A DNA stretch of 64,000 nucleotides from Conoideocrella luteorostrata (taxonomy: Eukaryota; Ascomycota; Sordariomycetes; Hypocreales; Clavicipitaceae): NCBI GenBank assembly GCA_032433595.1, contig JASWJB010000120.1, forward strand, positions 52,060 to 116,059, given 5' to 3'. Of this stretch, positions 12,745 through 24,161 are shown piece after piece. Numbering within the stretch: position 1 is the stretch's first letter; each line of letters opens with the position of its first letter. The translations under genes were made by a program, and so were the position numbers. Below the pieces are notes generated by a model. It had not been told where the DNA came from and ran no database searches. It saw only the letters and a program-made list of their open reading frames with translations.

Positions 12745-13001
12745 GAAGAGCTTGCTTTCACTCTATGCTAAAATATTGTATTGTTTTACATCTACCGCAG
12801 AAAAATGTTCAAAATGTCACATCTGCCTAAAATAAACAGGTCTTATAATTTCTTTCCATTACATTTGTATGGCTATCAGTCTGGAACCCAAAGTTTAATA
12901 TGATCTAATAAAGCAAGTTTCCACTACTCGTGGAAGGGGAGGTAGATATATTCCTTGCAGTCAATATATTTGATTTATTTGTTGAGTAATGGATCTAAAA
13001 T

Positions 13002-13236
13002 TGTTGGATTACGTGTGTGTGGAGCCGATGTAGCGATTCACAACCGGTGTGAGAAAGATTACGCGGCCTCTGGGCCTAAGGCAGGAATCTTAGACTAGAG
13101 CATCTCAGATTGTAGAGGTATTTATAGGGGGATTTGGACAGGGCCGTCAGACGAGGAATTCTTCCTCCATCATCTCAGTAACACGGATTGTCCCATGAAT
13201 GCAAACATATTTGAACCCCTCTTACATTATCCGACA
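13002..13236 (+). mobile_element. solo LTR, 235 bp, with 5-bp target duplication
   Basis: It begins TGTTGGATTACG and ends ATTATCCGACA, near-inverted termini. The pentamer AAAAT flanks both sides (12997-13001 and 13237-13241). The interior holds a TATTTATAGG promoter-like element. The sequence differs from the other LTRs here, so it is a separate family. Confidence 0.75.
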
Positions 13237-14779
13237 AAAATCTGCTCGCTTAAAATCGTGACATCATGAAATTTGCTTTGAATTCACCTGTGGAACTTGT
13301 CTTGTTATTTTTTACTAGCGCGGCAATCTCTTCAACCGGCGGCTGACACAACTCGTGCATCGTGGATTTCTTTGTCTGTTTTACGTCAGCAACCTATTTC
13401 AACACCTTATAAAGTACTTGCCAATGTAATATGTTGTCAATGACTTCAGATATCGATTAGCTCTTTTGAACAACAAGCTTGAGCCTCTGAACCTATAGAG
13501 CACAGTCATAGATACAGTGGACGTCATCTCAATAGAAGAAGGTTATCCATCTATCAATGTCTACAATCCAACGCTATTTTCCTACACAGTCGAGCCCCCC
13601 CGCTCGTGCATGCACATTAGAGTCTCTACTGTTATGCTCAACACTGAGGCTTTGAAATATCCACATTCCCGTAATAATGATATTCCCGTGACAAGCTTTC
13701 GCGAGACTGAATTTATCCATTGTGGGTACGGCGATGGTGATTGGTGCCGAAAGCTGTAGCATATAAAATTTTTCACGTAATTCTTCTTATACATAAAAAT
13801 GTTTTTTAAAAGCAAATTCGTACAATTAGCTTTTTTAAGCAGTCTACTTAGCGTAGAAAGTAGCTAGCTATGCTAAGTTATAGCTATTGTAGAATTTCTG
13901 ACTATTGTTTATGTTGGCCCAAATCAATGAAGAGTACGAAGTTGATGATGCCGCTATGGCTATAATTGAAGTGAAACAGTTCCACTAGTATAACCTCAAG
14001 ATTATTAGGCTTAATTTGAGGGACAATCTAGGTTGAGATTACGCCACTTGGTTGCTCTCTCTGTTCTACTTCGAGCTGGAATCTACGCCTCGGAAGTATG
14101 GAGGAAGATATATTGAGACTGGCAATATACTGTCCCTTTTGCCACGCTATAATCCAGATCTCAGCATCGTGCTTGATTTCTTCGCGTCGAGTTCAGCATA
14201 TTGTATTTGCCTAGACGACTCACTATTGCCTTGAATCGTCGAGGATCATCCGCTTCTTGGGTTCATATGGAGGCTTCAAAAACGTATGGAACTCGACCTC
14301 GGAAACATGTTCAGATTTCTACAAAGTATGGAAAGCTAGAAGCATTTAACATCAGCAGGGCACCGTATTTTATATACAAAATGTTGATTGCACAGGGTCT
14401 GGATGCAGATTTTGGCACCGTAGATTACCGCAGGCGGAAAAGAGGCATAAGCATTGACTTCTTCTACCCCGAAATTGGTCTCTGGCATCCTCGCGATCAT
14501 ATCTTGCATCAACAACATCCCATTTGCTGGAGGGTCTTTGATATCTGTTATTACGAGCTATGAATAATTTCTAATCGAAGATGCTCCATTAAAGCGGATC
14601 AAGTGGATAATCGCGGCAACTATGTAGTAATTGACATTGTGAAGATATCTTATTTGAGAAAGCCTTAACTGGAGAGCCATTCTGTCACACAAAAAGAACT
14701 AGATCATTTGCGGAACATTTGAAACCGCTCATACTTTTCTTGACACATTCAATTGCGTCCATAATAGCTTTGCTAGTAT
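13237..14779. other. intergenic, possibly decayed coding DNA
   Basis: No intact gene. Around 14050-14560 several short frames on the plus strand have protein-like stretches (for example WLLSLFYFELE and DFFYPEIGLWHPRD), but they change frame and match no family I recognise. This may be a degraded gene or chance. The rest is AT-rich spacer. Confidence 0.3.
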
Positions 14780-14982
14780 TGTTGCGTTATAAGCATCTAA
14801 GAGCAATTTGCAAGAATAGCAACCGGCAGGGCTAGAGGAATTGAATTGAATGAGTTCAATTAATGACTGAAGAAGGATGTTGATGATGATGATTCTCACC
14901 TTCCTGAAGAGCGCTACAGTCCTCCTATTTATGCTTCTCGTGAGCTCCCGTAATTCCCTCAATATCAGTGCCGGATCCAACA
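14780..14982 (+). mobile_element. LTR copy, 3' part deleted
   Basis: It starts TGTTGCGTTATAAGC and tracks the LTR at 1651 closely (shared ACCGGCAGGGCTAGA, GAATTGAATTGAAT and TTAATGACTGAAGAA), but departs at ATATCAGTGCC and ends GGATCCAACA after 203 bp. The break falls exactly at the centre of the hairpin present in the 1651 copy. The flanking pentamers AGTAT/CTGTT do not match. Confidence 0.65.
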
Positions 14983-15928
14983 CTGTTGGCGATGCCTCTA
15001 CTAAATGGTGGTAAAATAGACATGGAAGTATGGAAAGCTAATTTTGAGCCCAATCGAGGTTGCTGAACCTACTGAGTGCTGAGTTTTCATGCGTGTCATG
15101 TTCATGGGTTTATTATTACTACGTAGACACTGGCTTGGTTGCGTTGTAATTTCCGCAAGAGGTCATCTAAGTGGAATTGTGCCAACCACCTATCTTTTAC
15201 GATATTCATCCAATAACAGATGAATTAGAGGTCTGCACAAGTTCAGGTTGAGATTGTGTTACGAGGGCAAGTGAGACTCCATTCAAGGCATTAAGCCTTC
15301 CCCACCTAAGATCGAGTGGTTTTTAGAATGAATGGTTTGAAATGGGTTAGAAGGGTTGAGCCTCAGCTCAACTCAACTCCGCTCCTGGACCACCCGAAGA
15401 ATAAGAACATAAACATGCAGGAGTCAATAAGATCATTAAATTCATTATTACATACTGTAGTCCACCGCAAACGGAATAATCCCGTCTTAATTAACAAAAG
15501 GCGGTTAATGTGCGGGGCGAGTGACTGCAGAGGCGAGACCTAGATTTCAACTCTCGCAAGAGTACAAAAGTTCCACTATTCAGCTTTCTGGTTCAGCGGG
15601 AAGGATGTTCAAATGGTCATAAAACTTATAAAGTGTGAGGCGAGATATGTAGATTAAGGATATGTAAAGAAAGTACCATGCGACTAGTAGCAGCGGAAAT
15701 ATCTCATGCGCGGGGAGTCAAACAATGTCGGTTAGCGGCATTTAAGTTACCGTGCGAGTTGGAGCTCTCTTGGGTCCTAGAGTTGTATAAGGGCTTTTAC
15801 GTAGACGTGCGAATAATTGAAGAATATTTTCTAGCCAGCACTCGTATCTTAAGAATACACGAGGCAGTCTGCAATTAAGTAAGGACACGCATCTCAACTA
15901 GCCCGGGCGGTCTGTGGGCAAATGAGGG
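14983..15928. other. intergenic
   Basis: No supported gene. The short ORFs at 15316-15543 and 15678-15878 have no recognisable features. Confidence 0.4.
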
Positions 15929-16127
15929 TGTTGGAATCCTGCCGCCAAGCACAATAGGAAGCACAGAGCGCGTCACGTGGTCACCTTTCTGCTACGATAT
16001 TTATACGGCGATATCTAGCTTCCCACCTTGATTTGTTTCCTTCTTCTTAGATAGATACAGAGACTTATGAATATATTCAATTTGAAGCCGATGATCTAGA
16101 TCATTGCACAACCCTGTGCAACCCACA
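15929..16127 (+). mobile_element. solo LTR, 199 bp, with 5-bp target duplication
   Basis: It starts TGTTGGAATCCTGCCGCC and ends GCAACCCACA. GAGGG flanks it on both sides (15924-15928 and 16128-16132). It belongs to the same family as the reverse-oriented copy at 58820-59026, sharing GCCGCCAAGCACA, CACGTGG, TATTTATAC, CTTAGATAGA and GATCTAGATCA. Confidence 0.85.
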
Positions 16128-16836
16128 GAGGGGGCAGCTTACGTAGCTGGCTGTTAGTATAGTTCACGCGTAATCAAGCGTAGATATAGCAGTGGTGGTT
16201 TCATGATACGAGTAGCTGCTGATCTCTTTTGAACAATTCAGCCGGCCGGCCGGCCGGCCTGGATAAAGGCTAGATTGACTACCGACTAACTACTGCATCA
16301 CTGAGCATACAAAAGAGGAGTTAAGGCACCTTTTGCGGGCTGCATTTGCTCTAGCATACATATGAATTCTACTTATTATAGTAAACTAGACTTTGTGGGG
16401 ATTGGCTCTAATGCTACTGTAAACCCACAACGCCGCGAACTAGACCTATAGTCTTCTCCCCTACGTGTGCCATATACCAGAGTGATGTCCGTCCTGGATC
16501 GTCCAAGCAACCATCGGGATATTTCCAGATAAGTTCTCAATCACTCGACCCGGGTTATCAATGGTATCGCTCAAGGCGCCATACTCAAACAGATACGTTC
16601 CTCTTCCGTTCCACTGCGGACCCAGGGATCACTCTGGTGGGCTCAATAACCTACTTGCTCTGGCTCGTTGAGCCCTAGAATCGGAGCAAGTAGAGAAAAT
16701 TTTTCAACACGTAGACTATTCGTGGGTGATGTTAAACAAAAGAGCGACTCTTTGTATTTTATCTCATTCAGTCATCTATTCAATATTGAGACAGATGCTA
16801 CCGTAAAGCACCCGTCTTTGCGCGATATGCATGCCG
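16128..16836. other. intergenic
   Basis: No gene seen between the LTR and the 3' end of the sedolisin pseudogene. It contains the short GGCC-rich tract at 16241-16259. Confidence 0.4.
16241..16259. repeat. (GCCG)n self-complementary tract
   Basis: Four to five tandem GCCG units form a perfectly self-complementary GGCC-rich tract in otherwise AT-leaning DNA. Confidence 0.6.
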
Positions 16837-19138
16837 TTACAGGTTCATGAAGTAATCGTGTAGCTTGGGGTAGATGGGCGTGCCGAGGCCCGAGACTGGG
16901 TCCCAAGCCGCGGTGGTGGCAGTCAGACAGGCTTCTCGGGTTAGCGCCGACGGTCACGTCGTTGAAGAGGGCTTGCCATCTTCGTAGGCCTTGTAGAGGG
17001 CTGGGTTGATGAGACCGAGGATGCTCTTGCCGGCGCGCAAGCAATCCTCGTTAATAAGGGAAATGAGCCCGGCAAAGATGGGCTGACAAGGGCGTGCCGG
17101 AGACAGTGATCTGCTGGCCTTGGCTCACAACAAAACAGTTATCGCCGACGACGGCGATATCAGGGTAGGCGCGGCCGGACGCATTAAAGATGCCTTAGGG
17201 AAGCACGGGATTGTGGTTAGTGAGGTAGCTGGTTGCCAGGGTGTGTCAGGCAACCAGGAAGTAACACGCAGAGAGATATCCGGAGCTGGATCTGAGCGAA
17301 GCGAGGAAATAGGAAAAAAGGCCAAGCGCAGCGGTAACAAAAGAAGAGGAGTAGAGGAGAGCAAGGGATAAGGGGAAAAGAGAGAGGGAAACTCACTTGG
17401 AAACCTCCTTTTGCTGCGTTGCAATGATGTTGCTGAAGCCACCACTAGAAGTGGAAGAGACAGTGGCAATTTCGGGGGAGCCGGGGCGGGAGCCGGTGGG
17501 TAGCACAGTAGAGCCGACCGATGTGATGTAGGGGCAGGCAGTGGAGCCGTCGACGAGGAAGGTGTCGTTGTCGCGACAGCCTTGGTTAGCGTTGCCATCG
17601 ACCCCGTGGTCTCCGGAGGCGAAAATAGCAGTGGTGCCCCCTGCATGGTAAGTTTGCCCCGTTTATTGCAAAGTCGCTGTAGGAATTAGCAGTCTTTTAT
17701 TATTCGAGGCTAATGTAGATATGTTGGCTACGACACGACATACCTCGTCAATGGTGTTTAAATGAGGGAAAAGGTTTTGTGGCTCTATGCCGCCTAATGA
17801 GACAGACAGCATAGCTGGTACGGGGAAGCGGTTGCAGTTAATCGACTAGCCCTGGTCTCCATTATCCGCGCAAAAGGATCCGGCCAGCGTGTCCTAGAAC
17901 TGCGTAAAGATGTAATTAAAGTCGCTTAAGCCATACTTAGGATACTGGATCTGGTACAGTGCCGTTTTCTGGGGGTATATAAGCGACGTCGCTATTTAAA
18001 AGTTAAGGTTAGACTTGCAGCCCGCGAGGAGACGGTCCTTGAGCGTGGCGCCGTTGATCATGTATTAGTGCTGCGGGGACGGGCGATCGGTGCTGTACCG
18101 GGGGGCTGTGGCGAGGAACTCGCTCATGTCGTCCTAGTTGTAAGAAGAGCCCGGCGTCTCGAAGATGCCGAGGATGTTGTTGCCCTGCGGCGCCTGGGGC
18201 TTGGTTTCGTTGGCGGCGGCAGAGGCGGGGACCCGGTACATGGCGCGGATACAGGCCGGGGTGACGAGTTCGTCGCAGTTGTTAAGCGATGCTAAGGCAG
18301 ATGAGTTAGTTTTGCTTTTGTCCCGGTGCTTTAACTGTTTGAGAATTCCGTGGGCAGCATCTTTCTCTACTTGTCTATGCTCCTCTTTTTTGGTTATCTA
18401 TTTCCCCTACTTCTTGCCTGTCTCTTTTTTATGCGGTATGTCCGCATCACCACTTACTAGGACTTACGAGGCCTTTAAACGGACGTGTTCTGACGCGCCC
18501 TTGGCCCGAGCAGACGGCATCTCCAGAGTGCGAGGTGTTGAGCGACGACACCGCAGAGTCCAGCACCGCGGCCAGGTGCGGCGGGACCTTGAGTACGGCG
18601 GGCCCGCCCGCGGCGACGCCGCGCTTTTTTGTCGTTGTTGTGGTCAGCCCTCTGCCGTTGCCGTGGCCGGGCTGGGTGAGATTCGCCGAGAACAGGGAGT
18701 CAATGTGCCCCGCGGTGCTCGCGAAGCGCACCCACGTCTTGTCGGTCGACACGGCAATGGCATCCGCCGGGACGCCTGCGCCGACAAGCCAGGTATTGAC
18801 GGAGGCGATGGCCGTGTCCGAGGGCGTGAAGAGGGCGGCGATCTGGTCGCGCGTGTAGTGCTGGCCGTGCTTGGGCGAGGTGGGATCGGAGCTGTGATTT
18901 TGGCAAGGAGGTTAGCATGCGGGATATGGTCTTGCAGCGGCGCAGCGCAGGCTGCCGTGTTTACTAACACTTCCATCACATAGTCCATCATCTTGTCTAT
19001 GTTGTTCTGCTTCATGCCCAGCAGGACGGGCACCAGTGTGCTGTTGCTGACGGGCGCGGCTGCATCCCCCTGCGTTGCGCCCGGGGCAGCCAACGCGCCG
19101 GCAAGGAGCAGGGCTGGCACGACCAGAGAGTTCATCAT
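16837..19138 (-). pseudogene. decayed sedolisin (S53 serine-carboxyl peptidase)
   Basis: A secreted acid peptidase gene now beyond repair. From the ATG at 19138 come a signal peptide (NSLVVPALLLAGALAAP), the S53 propeptide (NNIDKMMDYVME, then an intron, then DPTSPKHGQHYTRDQI), the mature N-terminus (NCDELVTPACIRAMY), the FASGDHGVDG block, SGGFSNI, GRAYPDIAVVGDNCFVV and the C-terminal DPVSGLGTPIYPKL...DYFMNL before the stop at 16837. Damage includes five in-frame stops (about 18134, 18065, 17996, 17894, 17846), mostly TAG/TAA where Gln is plausible. Frameshifts lie near 16925 and around the active-site motif at about 17090-17105, where SGTS reads SGTP, so the catalytic Ser is lost. At least two ordinary introns remain recognisable. 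Confidence 0.88.
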
Positions 19139-20091
19139 CTTGAGGGAAAAAGATTTCACGATGGTGGCAATTGGGTGATATAGTGTCTGTTGTAGTTTTA
19201 TTTCTGCGCTCGTATTGACCAGTTTTAGCTCCGCTACTCCTACCTCGGCACATGGCCACACAGCCACCAGTATACGAGGGCGTTTTGACACCTGCCCGAG
19301 GGTGGAACAGCGAGCCACACGCCGGGAATGAGGGTGCCTTGTCCTCGTACTAATAAGATCGTGTTTCTTTTATCGGTGTCATGACGTGGCAGGCGTTGGC
19401 AGCCTTACCAATCCGGATCAACCGCTGCGCTTGGCATAGAGTGCCGTAGCTCTTACACATACTTAAGTACGATAAATCCGCAAGCACATGATCACACCGC
19501 ACCTGCCCTGAGAGAGGCAAATATGAACTTCTCATCTAGAAGGCTCATGCTTGAATGTTAGACGAATGAACTAATACAGACACCTAGTCAATTGAATCAT
19601 TATCTTAAAGTAGTTATACACCTGCTCATCGCACGCGGATTGAATTAACACCTAGAGCCAGAGGTCACCGGCGACATAAGTAGCGATAGCCATTCACAAG
19701 TACGAAAGTGGAGATTTTGCTCGTTTAGGTCAGCCAGCCCTTAGGCGGCTGCGGAACTAAAATCAAGACATACGACGGAAGGGATTGCCGATAATTGGGC
19801 GGCCCGACATTAGCGCCGTAATTGCTGACATCACCTCGTATTCCGATGTTATAAATAGGACATCAGCAATAGTACGTCACGCTAACCTTCTCGCGTAGAA
19901 TTTGACTCAGTATAAAAGGAAACAAGGAGGTCCTCAAGAAGGTCCTTTCTAATCTAAGTTAACTCAAACACACAGAGCCCGAACTCTACCATCATTGCTT
20001 GATACCCAACCCTGTGATCCGATTCATTTCCCCTAAGACATCATCGCAGAACAGAAAAGAAACAAGAAACGAATTTTCCAAACCAGAAACT
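19139..20091. promoter_or_regulatory. divergent intergenic region; TATA box for the small secreted protein
   Basis: This lies between the sedolisin pseudogene (minus) and the secreted protein gene (plus). A clear TATA element, TATAAAAGG, sits at 19911-19919, about 175 bp before the ATG at 20092, and a second TATAAATAGG-like element lies at about 19850. No gene is seen inside. Confidence 0.5.
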
Positions 20092-20597
20092 ATGAAGTTC
20101 TCCACTGCCACCATCGCCCTCTTAGCTGCCGCTGTTAGCGCTGAATCTGCTTCCCAAGCGGTGAGGGTAACGGTCAGCGACCTGTCGATCCACAAGTCTG
20201 TTTCTGGGGGCAAGACAAGCATTCGGAGCGTCAGTTTCAAGCTGAGCGATCCTGACGCCAAGAACATGGAATGTAGCGCTCAGAACCCGACGTTTCCTAA
20301 CGCGGCACCCATGCAGTGCGCCGGTTCTTGGTACTCCTTCGAGCTTGTCGCCGGCACCCACGGTAACGAATTCAGTCTTGGCCTTCAGCACGGTCCCACT
20401 CACCAGTGAGTTCTAGTCACTTTCTATTTTCTCTATTTTGATCGATGCTTTCATGATGCTAACAGGAAGTCTACAGTGTCTACTGGGGCATTGGCAGTAT
20501 ACCGACTAAATGCAGCCCGGGAGCTGAAGACATTCTGTGCGTTAGTGAAAACAAGTCCGATAGCTTCCTTCTTTCCGTTGGCGGCAATGGCAACTAG
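20092..20597 (+). CDS. small secreted AA1-like (Alt a 1-like) protein, frame break at its intron
   Basis: A small Cys-containing secreted protein with a signal peptide (MKFSTATIALLAAAVSAES) and the pattern of the fungal AA1-like/Alt a 1-like fold: VTVSDLSIHK, SIRSVSFKLSDPDA, two Cys, then WYSFELVAG. Read without splicing it stops after 105 residues. A typical intron (GTGAGT at 20406, TGCTAACAG ending 20465) follows. The frame that continues the family pattern after it (EVYSVYWGIGSIPTKC, then Cys and the stop at 20597) is one base out from the frame given by that splice. So either a base was lost at the donor and the gene is damaged, or another splice is used. Such proteins are often host-interaction proteins, but nothing here shows a target. 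Confidence 0.58.
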
Positions 20598-20984
20598 ACG
20601 CTCTAAAAGAAATAAATCTATCACACGCAATGGCACAACAAGGTGTTAGATGCGCATGTGTGGAATTTCGTGGAGTCCTGTGGGAATTAATTTAGTCCGT
20701 TAAGCCTTAGAGTACATGTATTTCTATTATTCTAGATGCTAGCAAAAGCCTCATTTTGGCTCACAATGGAAAAACTGAAAATATAGTCGCAATCCACGAT
20801 GCGCGGCAATAGACAATAATAAGAGTGTCGGAGACAACCCCTGTGAGGGCATTCAACGATCCCCGCGGTGCCGTGGAACTTGTGATGCACCGCACCTAAG
20901 GCTACTGGAGGGAGAGAATCATGCAGCTAGCAAACTCTTCGCCACGGGGTAGCGACAAGCATAAATAGAGAGGGGAGGGCTTAA

Positions 20985-21340
20985 TCTTTAGAAGGTTAGA
21001 GATTAAGTCTATTAATAATAAAGTGCTACCTTGCTACTATAAAGTAATAAGTATGTTAAGAGTTTTATTTATTACTTTACTACATTAAAACCTAGTTATA
21101 ATAATTTTAATCTCTTTACTTATAAGGTAGTAAATTATTAAGTAAGATATTAAAATAACTAATATAAACACACTAGTTAAGTAATTACTTATAAGAGACT
21201 TCTTCTCCTTGATAAATAAGCTTATCCCTTTAAAGAGAAAATAAAAATATACTTAATATATTTATTTAAAAAAGCTATATTTATTTTTTGTGGAGTTTTT
21301 TTTAATATTTTTTTAGTTCTCTCAGAAAAATGCTAGGGAT
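20985..21340. other. AT-rich island
   Basis: Strongly AT-rich, C-poor sequence dominated by TTA/TAA runs with no ORF. It fits a RIP-degraded repeat, though the parent element is not recognisable. The flanks from 20598 to 21794 also carry no gene. The plus-strand ORF at 21479-21979 is the shadow of the terminal MFS exon. Confidence 0.5.
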
Positions 21341-21794
21341 ACATCAGCTATCTCTATTATTATCCTTGGCTAGATCTACATCACTTTATATATGACTTTT
21401 AGATAGCTTAATATAAGCCACTAGCTTTTCTCTGGGGAATTATTGGATATGCTTTCTTCTTAGACCTGCACATTTTAATTGCTTCCTAAATTACTCTTCT
21501 TTGTTCTATACGCTACTAATTCTATCAGTTTCTTGTTCTTCCCCTTCTTCACCTACTTATTCGTGCTTGCGATAAAGAGCATCATGGGTAAACAAAGCAT
21601 CATCGACTCTAGTTCAGCTGAACTATGCAGTGTCAATAATTGGAGAAGAAAAATAAAGAAATTGTTGCTGCCTCTCAGCCATCCTGTTTTCTATCCGCCG
21701 ACCCAGCTTCGCCCACTTCTGATGTACCAGAGGAGCCTCAGCCTAAACAGAGATATGTTCGAGTATGTTGCTAATAATAGGTCACAAAGATCGC

Positions 21795-23769
21795 TTAGTA
21801 CGTTTCTGCAAATTTGCTTTTTACCCTCAACTTTGGCCCGAAATGCCAAAGAGCGGCCATTAAAACGGCACATACTGCAGTTAGACCGCCTAAGAGACTA
21901 CACCCGGGTCCAATACCCAGGTTGTCAAACAGAGGCTGCGCAAAATGAATGGCAGCACATGCTAGGGCGCTTCGCATAAACGCTGTTTATTCTGTTACTC
22001 ATTTACCCTGTTTTGCTGGTTCCCTTCATTCTGGCATTGGCTTGGGGAAAGGAACATGGAAAATAAACATTACAAAGGTGTACGTACTGTTTGCGGCAAA
22101 AAGACTAGCTGAATAACGAGGGTACGTCAGTGCCAAATAATTAAATATGACGGACCCGATCTGTCCCGGAAGATTTCGCACATTAGCAACTTGGAATTGG
22201 AAAGTACGGCAAACCTTGAAGATGATAGTTTTTGAATGCGTTTTCGCGCTTGGAAGCGGAAGCACTCACAATGAAGCCGGCACACTGATATATCATGATG
22301 CCAATGGTCGGCGCGATCCAGTGAATATCGGGCCTCGCTGTCCAGCCAAACATGAAGATTCCAATTGGCGCTACTGCCGCCGCGTAGATTCCAGGAACAA
22401 GGCGGTATTCTGGTACGCCTATGCCATACTTTGTCGTGTATGACTCGTAGACAAAATATTGAAGAGCTACCATGATGACGACCCCGACAGCGCAAGCAAT
22501 GAGCAGGGAGGTAAAGACAACGCCCATGGAGTTGATGGAAAAACCGTAGTCATTTAGGTACACGCGAGGAAATGACTCAAAGTACGAATACTTTTATTTT
22601 GTGTTACTTCACGTTAGCTTGTACAAAATATGCAGGAGGGAAAGACGGGGGAATATCAGCGACTGCACGTACGATGATGGAGTAATTCAACGCGGTATAC
22701 ACATTGATAAAGGCTACTGATGAATCCAAGAAGGTCACTTTGAAAGGAGTTGTCAAGTAGATAGCCATGGTCCTGAGAAGATGCATTTCACCTTGTTTAA
22801 TCTCAGATTGAGAGCGTAGGGCTGCATTTCCGGTCAACTGACGGAGCCGGCGGGCGCGCTTGAGTAAGATGGTATCTGCACTAGTCTCCGGCAGACAAAA
22901 TAATAGAACGACGAAGCATAATGCACCTATTATCAGCAGTTCGTACATAGGCCAGCGCCACGACAAGTTGCTCACAGCAAATGTTGCCATGACGGGTCCC
23001 AGGGCCGGCCCAGCAAACGCGCCGGCGCTCCAGGCAGCCAACGCGTAGGGTAACTTGTGGAAACCGTAGAGGTCTGCGGCCGAAGCGCCCCCGGTGGCCA
23101 ATACGGGTGAGCCCATAAGCCCTTGCAGGAAACGGCAGATGATGAAACCAGGAAAGTTTTTCACGGTGGCAGTTGGAATTGTCATGACCAGGAAAGCCAA
23201 GAGAGACAGCACGTAAGGCAGGTTGCGTCCTGTACGTGGCATCTCAGACAAGGGACTGAAGAACAGTGGCCCAATGCCGTATCCCAAGACGTACATGGAC
23301 AAGGACAAAGACACAAGCTGTGTCGACACTCCATAGATTTCCATAATGGCCGCATTGGCAGGGGTTATAATCGAAGACCCGACATAGACTGTTTTGCCGT
23401 GGAAAAAAAGAAATTAAAAATTAGATGGAAGCCTTTTAGCGACCGATGGAAGTACTAACCAGAAAAGGTCAAAAGGGTTATCAGTCCGGAGACGAAGACT
23501 TTTTTCTTGCTCGACCAATTCTGCGGATTGTCCTGGTCGTCACTGCCGTACCAACCAACGATTGGGATTTTGTCCATCCGAGCTTCGCCTGCTTCGCCTG
23601 CTTCGCCATCGTCAATGCTTGATGTGCTGCCAAGTGTCGCACTTTTGATGGGCGTTTCCTCGAAAGTGGGAACCTGAAAGCCCGCTCGCTCGTCGGCGTA
23701 GCATAAGCGTCCCTTGAGAAAGACGCGCACCACTTGGCCGGCAATGGAATCTCGAAAAATGTCCGCCAT
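21795..23769 (-). CDS. MFS transporter, DHA1 multidrug-type exporter
   Basis: A major facilitator exporter, probably for the cluster product. Five exons (23769-23460, 23388-22673, 22590-22270, 22160-22088, 21982-21795) sum to 1608 nt, giving 535 residues. Introns are 71, 82, 109 and 105 nt. The N-terminal ~90 residues are polar and cytosolic, including an acidic Glu/Ala repeat (GEAGEAGEA), then NPQNWSSKKK just before the first membrane span. Family marks include the loop 2-3 motif SEMPRTGRNLPY, GLMGSPVLATGGASAADLY, the motif-C-like stretch AGPALGPV and the C-terminal ...AQPLFDNLGIGPGCSLLGG, typical of fungal DHA1 drug:H+ antiporters. It diverges from the membrane-protein gene at 24162 with 392 bp between. 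Confidence 0.88.
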
Positions 23770-24161
23770 GATTTGATGTGCTTTGCCCAAAAACCGAGTA
23801 TAATGGAGAGCTGGAGGAATCGAGTCACAGAAAAGGTATGATGCAAAGTTCAAAATCCTTTCTTTGTACAATTCTTTTAGCTGCCTTTTGCTTCCTGTGC
23901 GCCGTTCGGGGGGGTGGGGTTGCAGAGATCTGATTGGCTCCGTAAGTCGGGAACCTCGGCCGAGCGCTGCCGGAGAACAAGGTCCGACGTTCGGCCTCGA
24001 GACCCGGCACGGAGAGAATAAGCCTCGATGACTACTCCTAAAAATAGTTCAGGCTATATAAGTTTTTATCTCGTTTCCCCATTGCCGAAACGATTGGTTT
24101 GTTTAACTCTTGGGGAAATCGAGTTACTAAACAAGCCCACCATCCAGTAGCAAATTTCGCC
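23770..24161. promoter_or_regulatory. bidirectional promoter (MFS / membrane protein) with CTCGGCCGAG palindrome
   Basis: A shared 392-bp upstream region. A perfect 10-bp palindrome CTCGGCCGAG lies at 23955-23964, which is two CTCGG half-sites abutting head to head. The same half-site occurs in inverted pairs in the other two divergent promoters of the cluster. This is a candidate operator for the Zn2Cys6 regulator at 39927. The link to the regulator is inference. Confidence 0.5.

Noticed and set aside
14050..14570. Possible gene with several short frames
   Set aside because: No family recognised, no start or splice structure that connects the frames; reported only as possible decayed coding DNA.
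21479..21979. Plus-strand ORF of 166 codons
   Set aside because: It overlaps the terminal exon of the MFS gene on the opposite strand, which has clear family sequence; the plus-strand reading has none.
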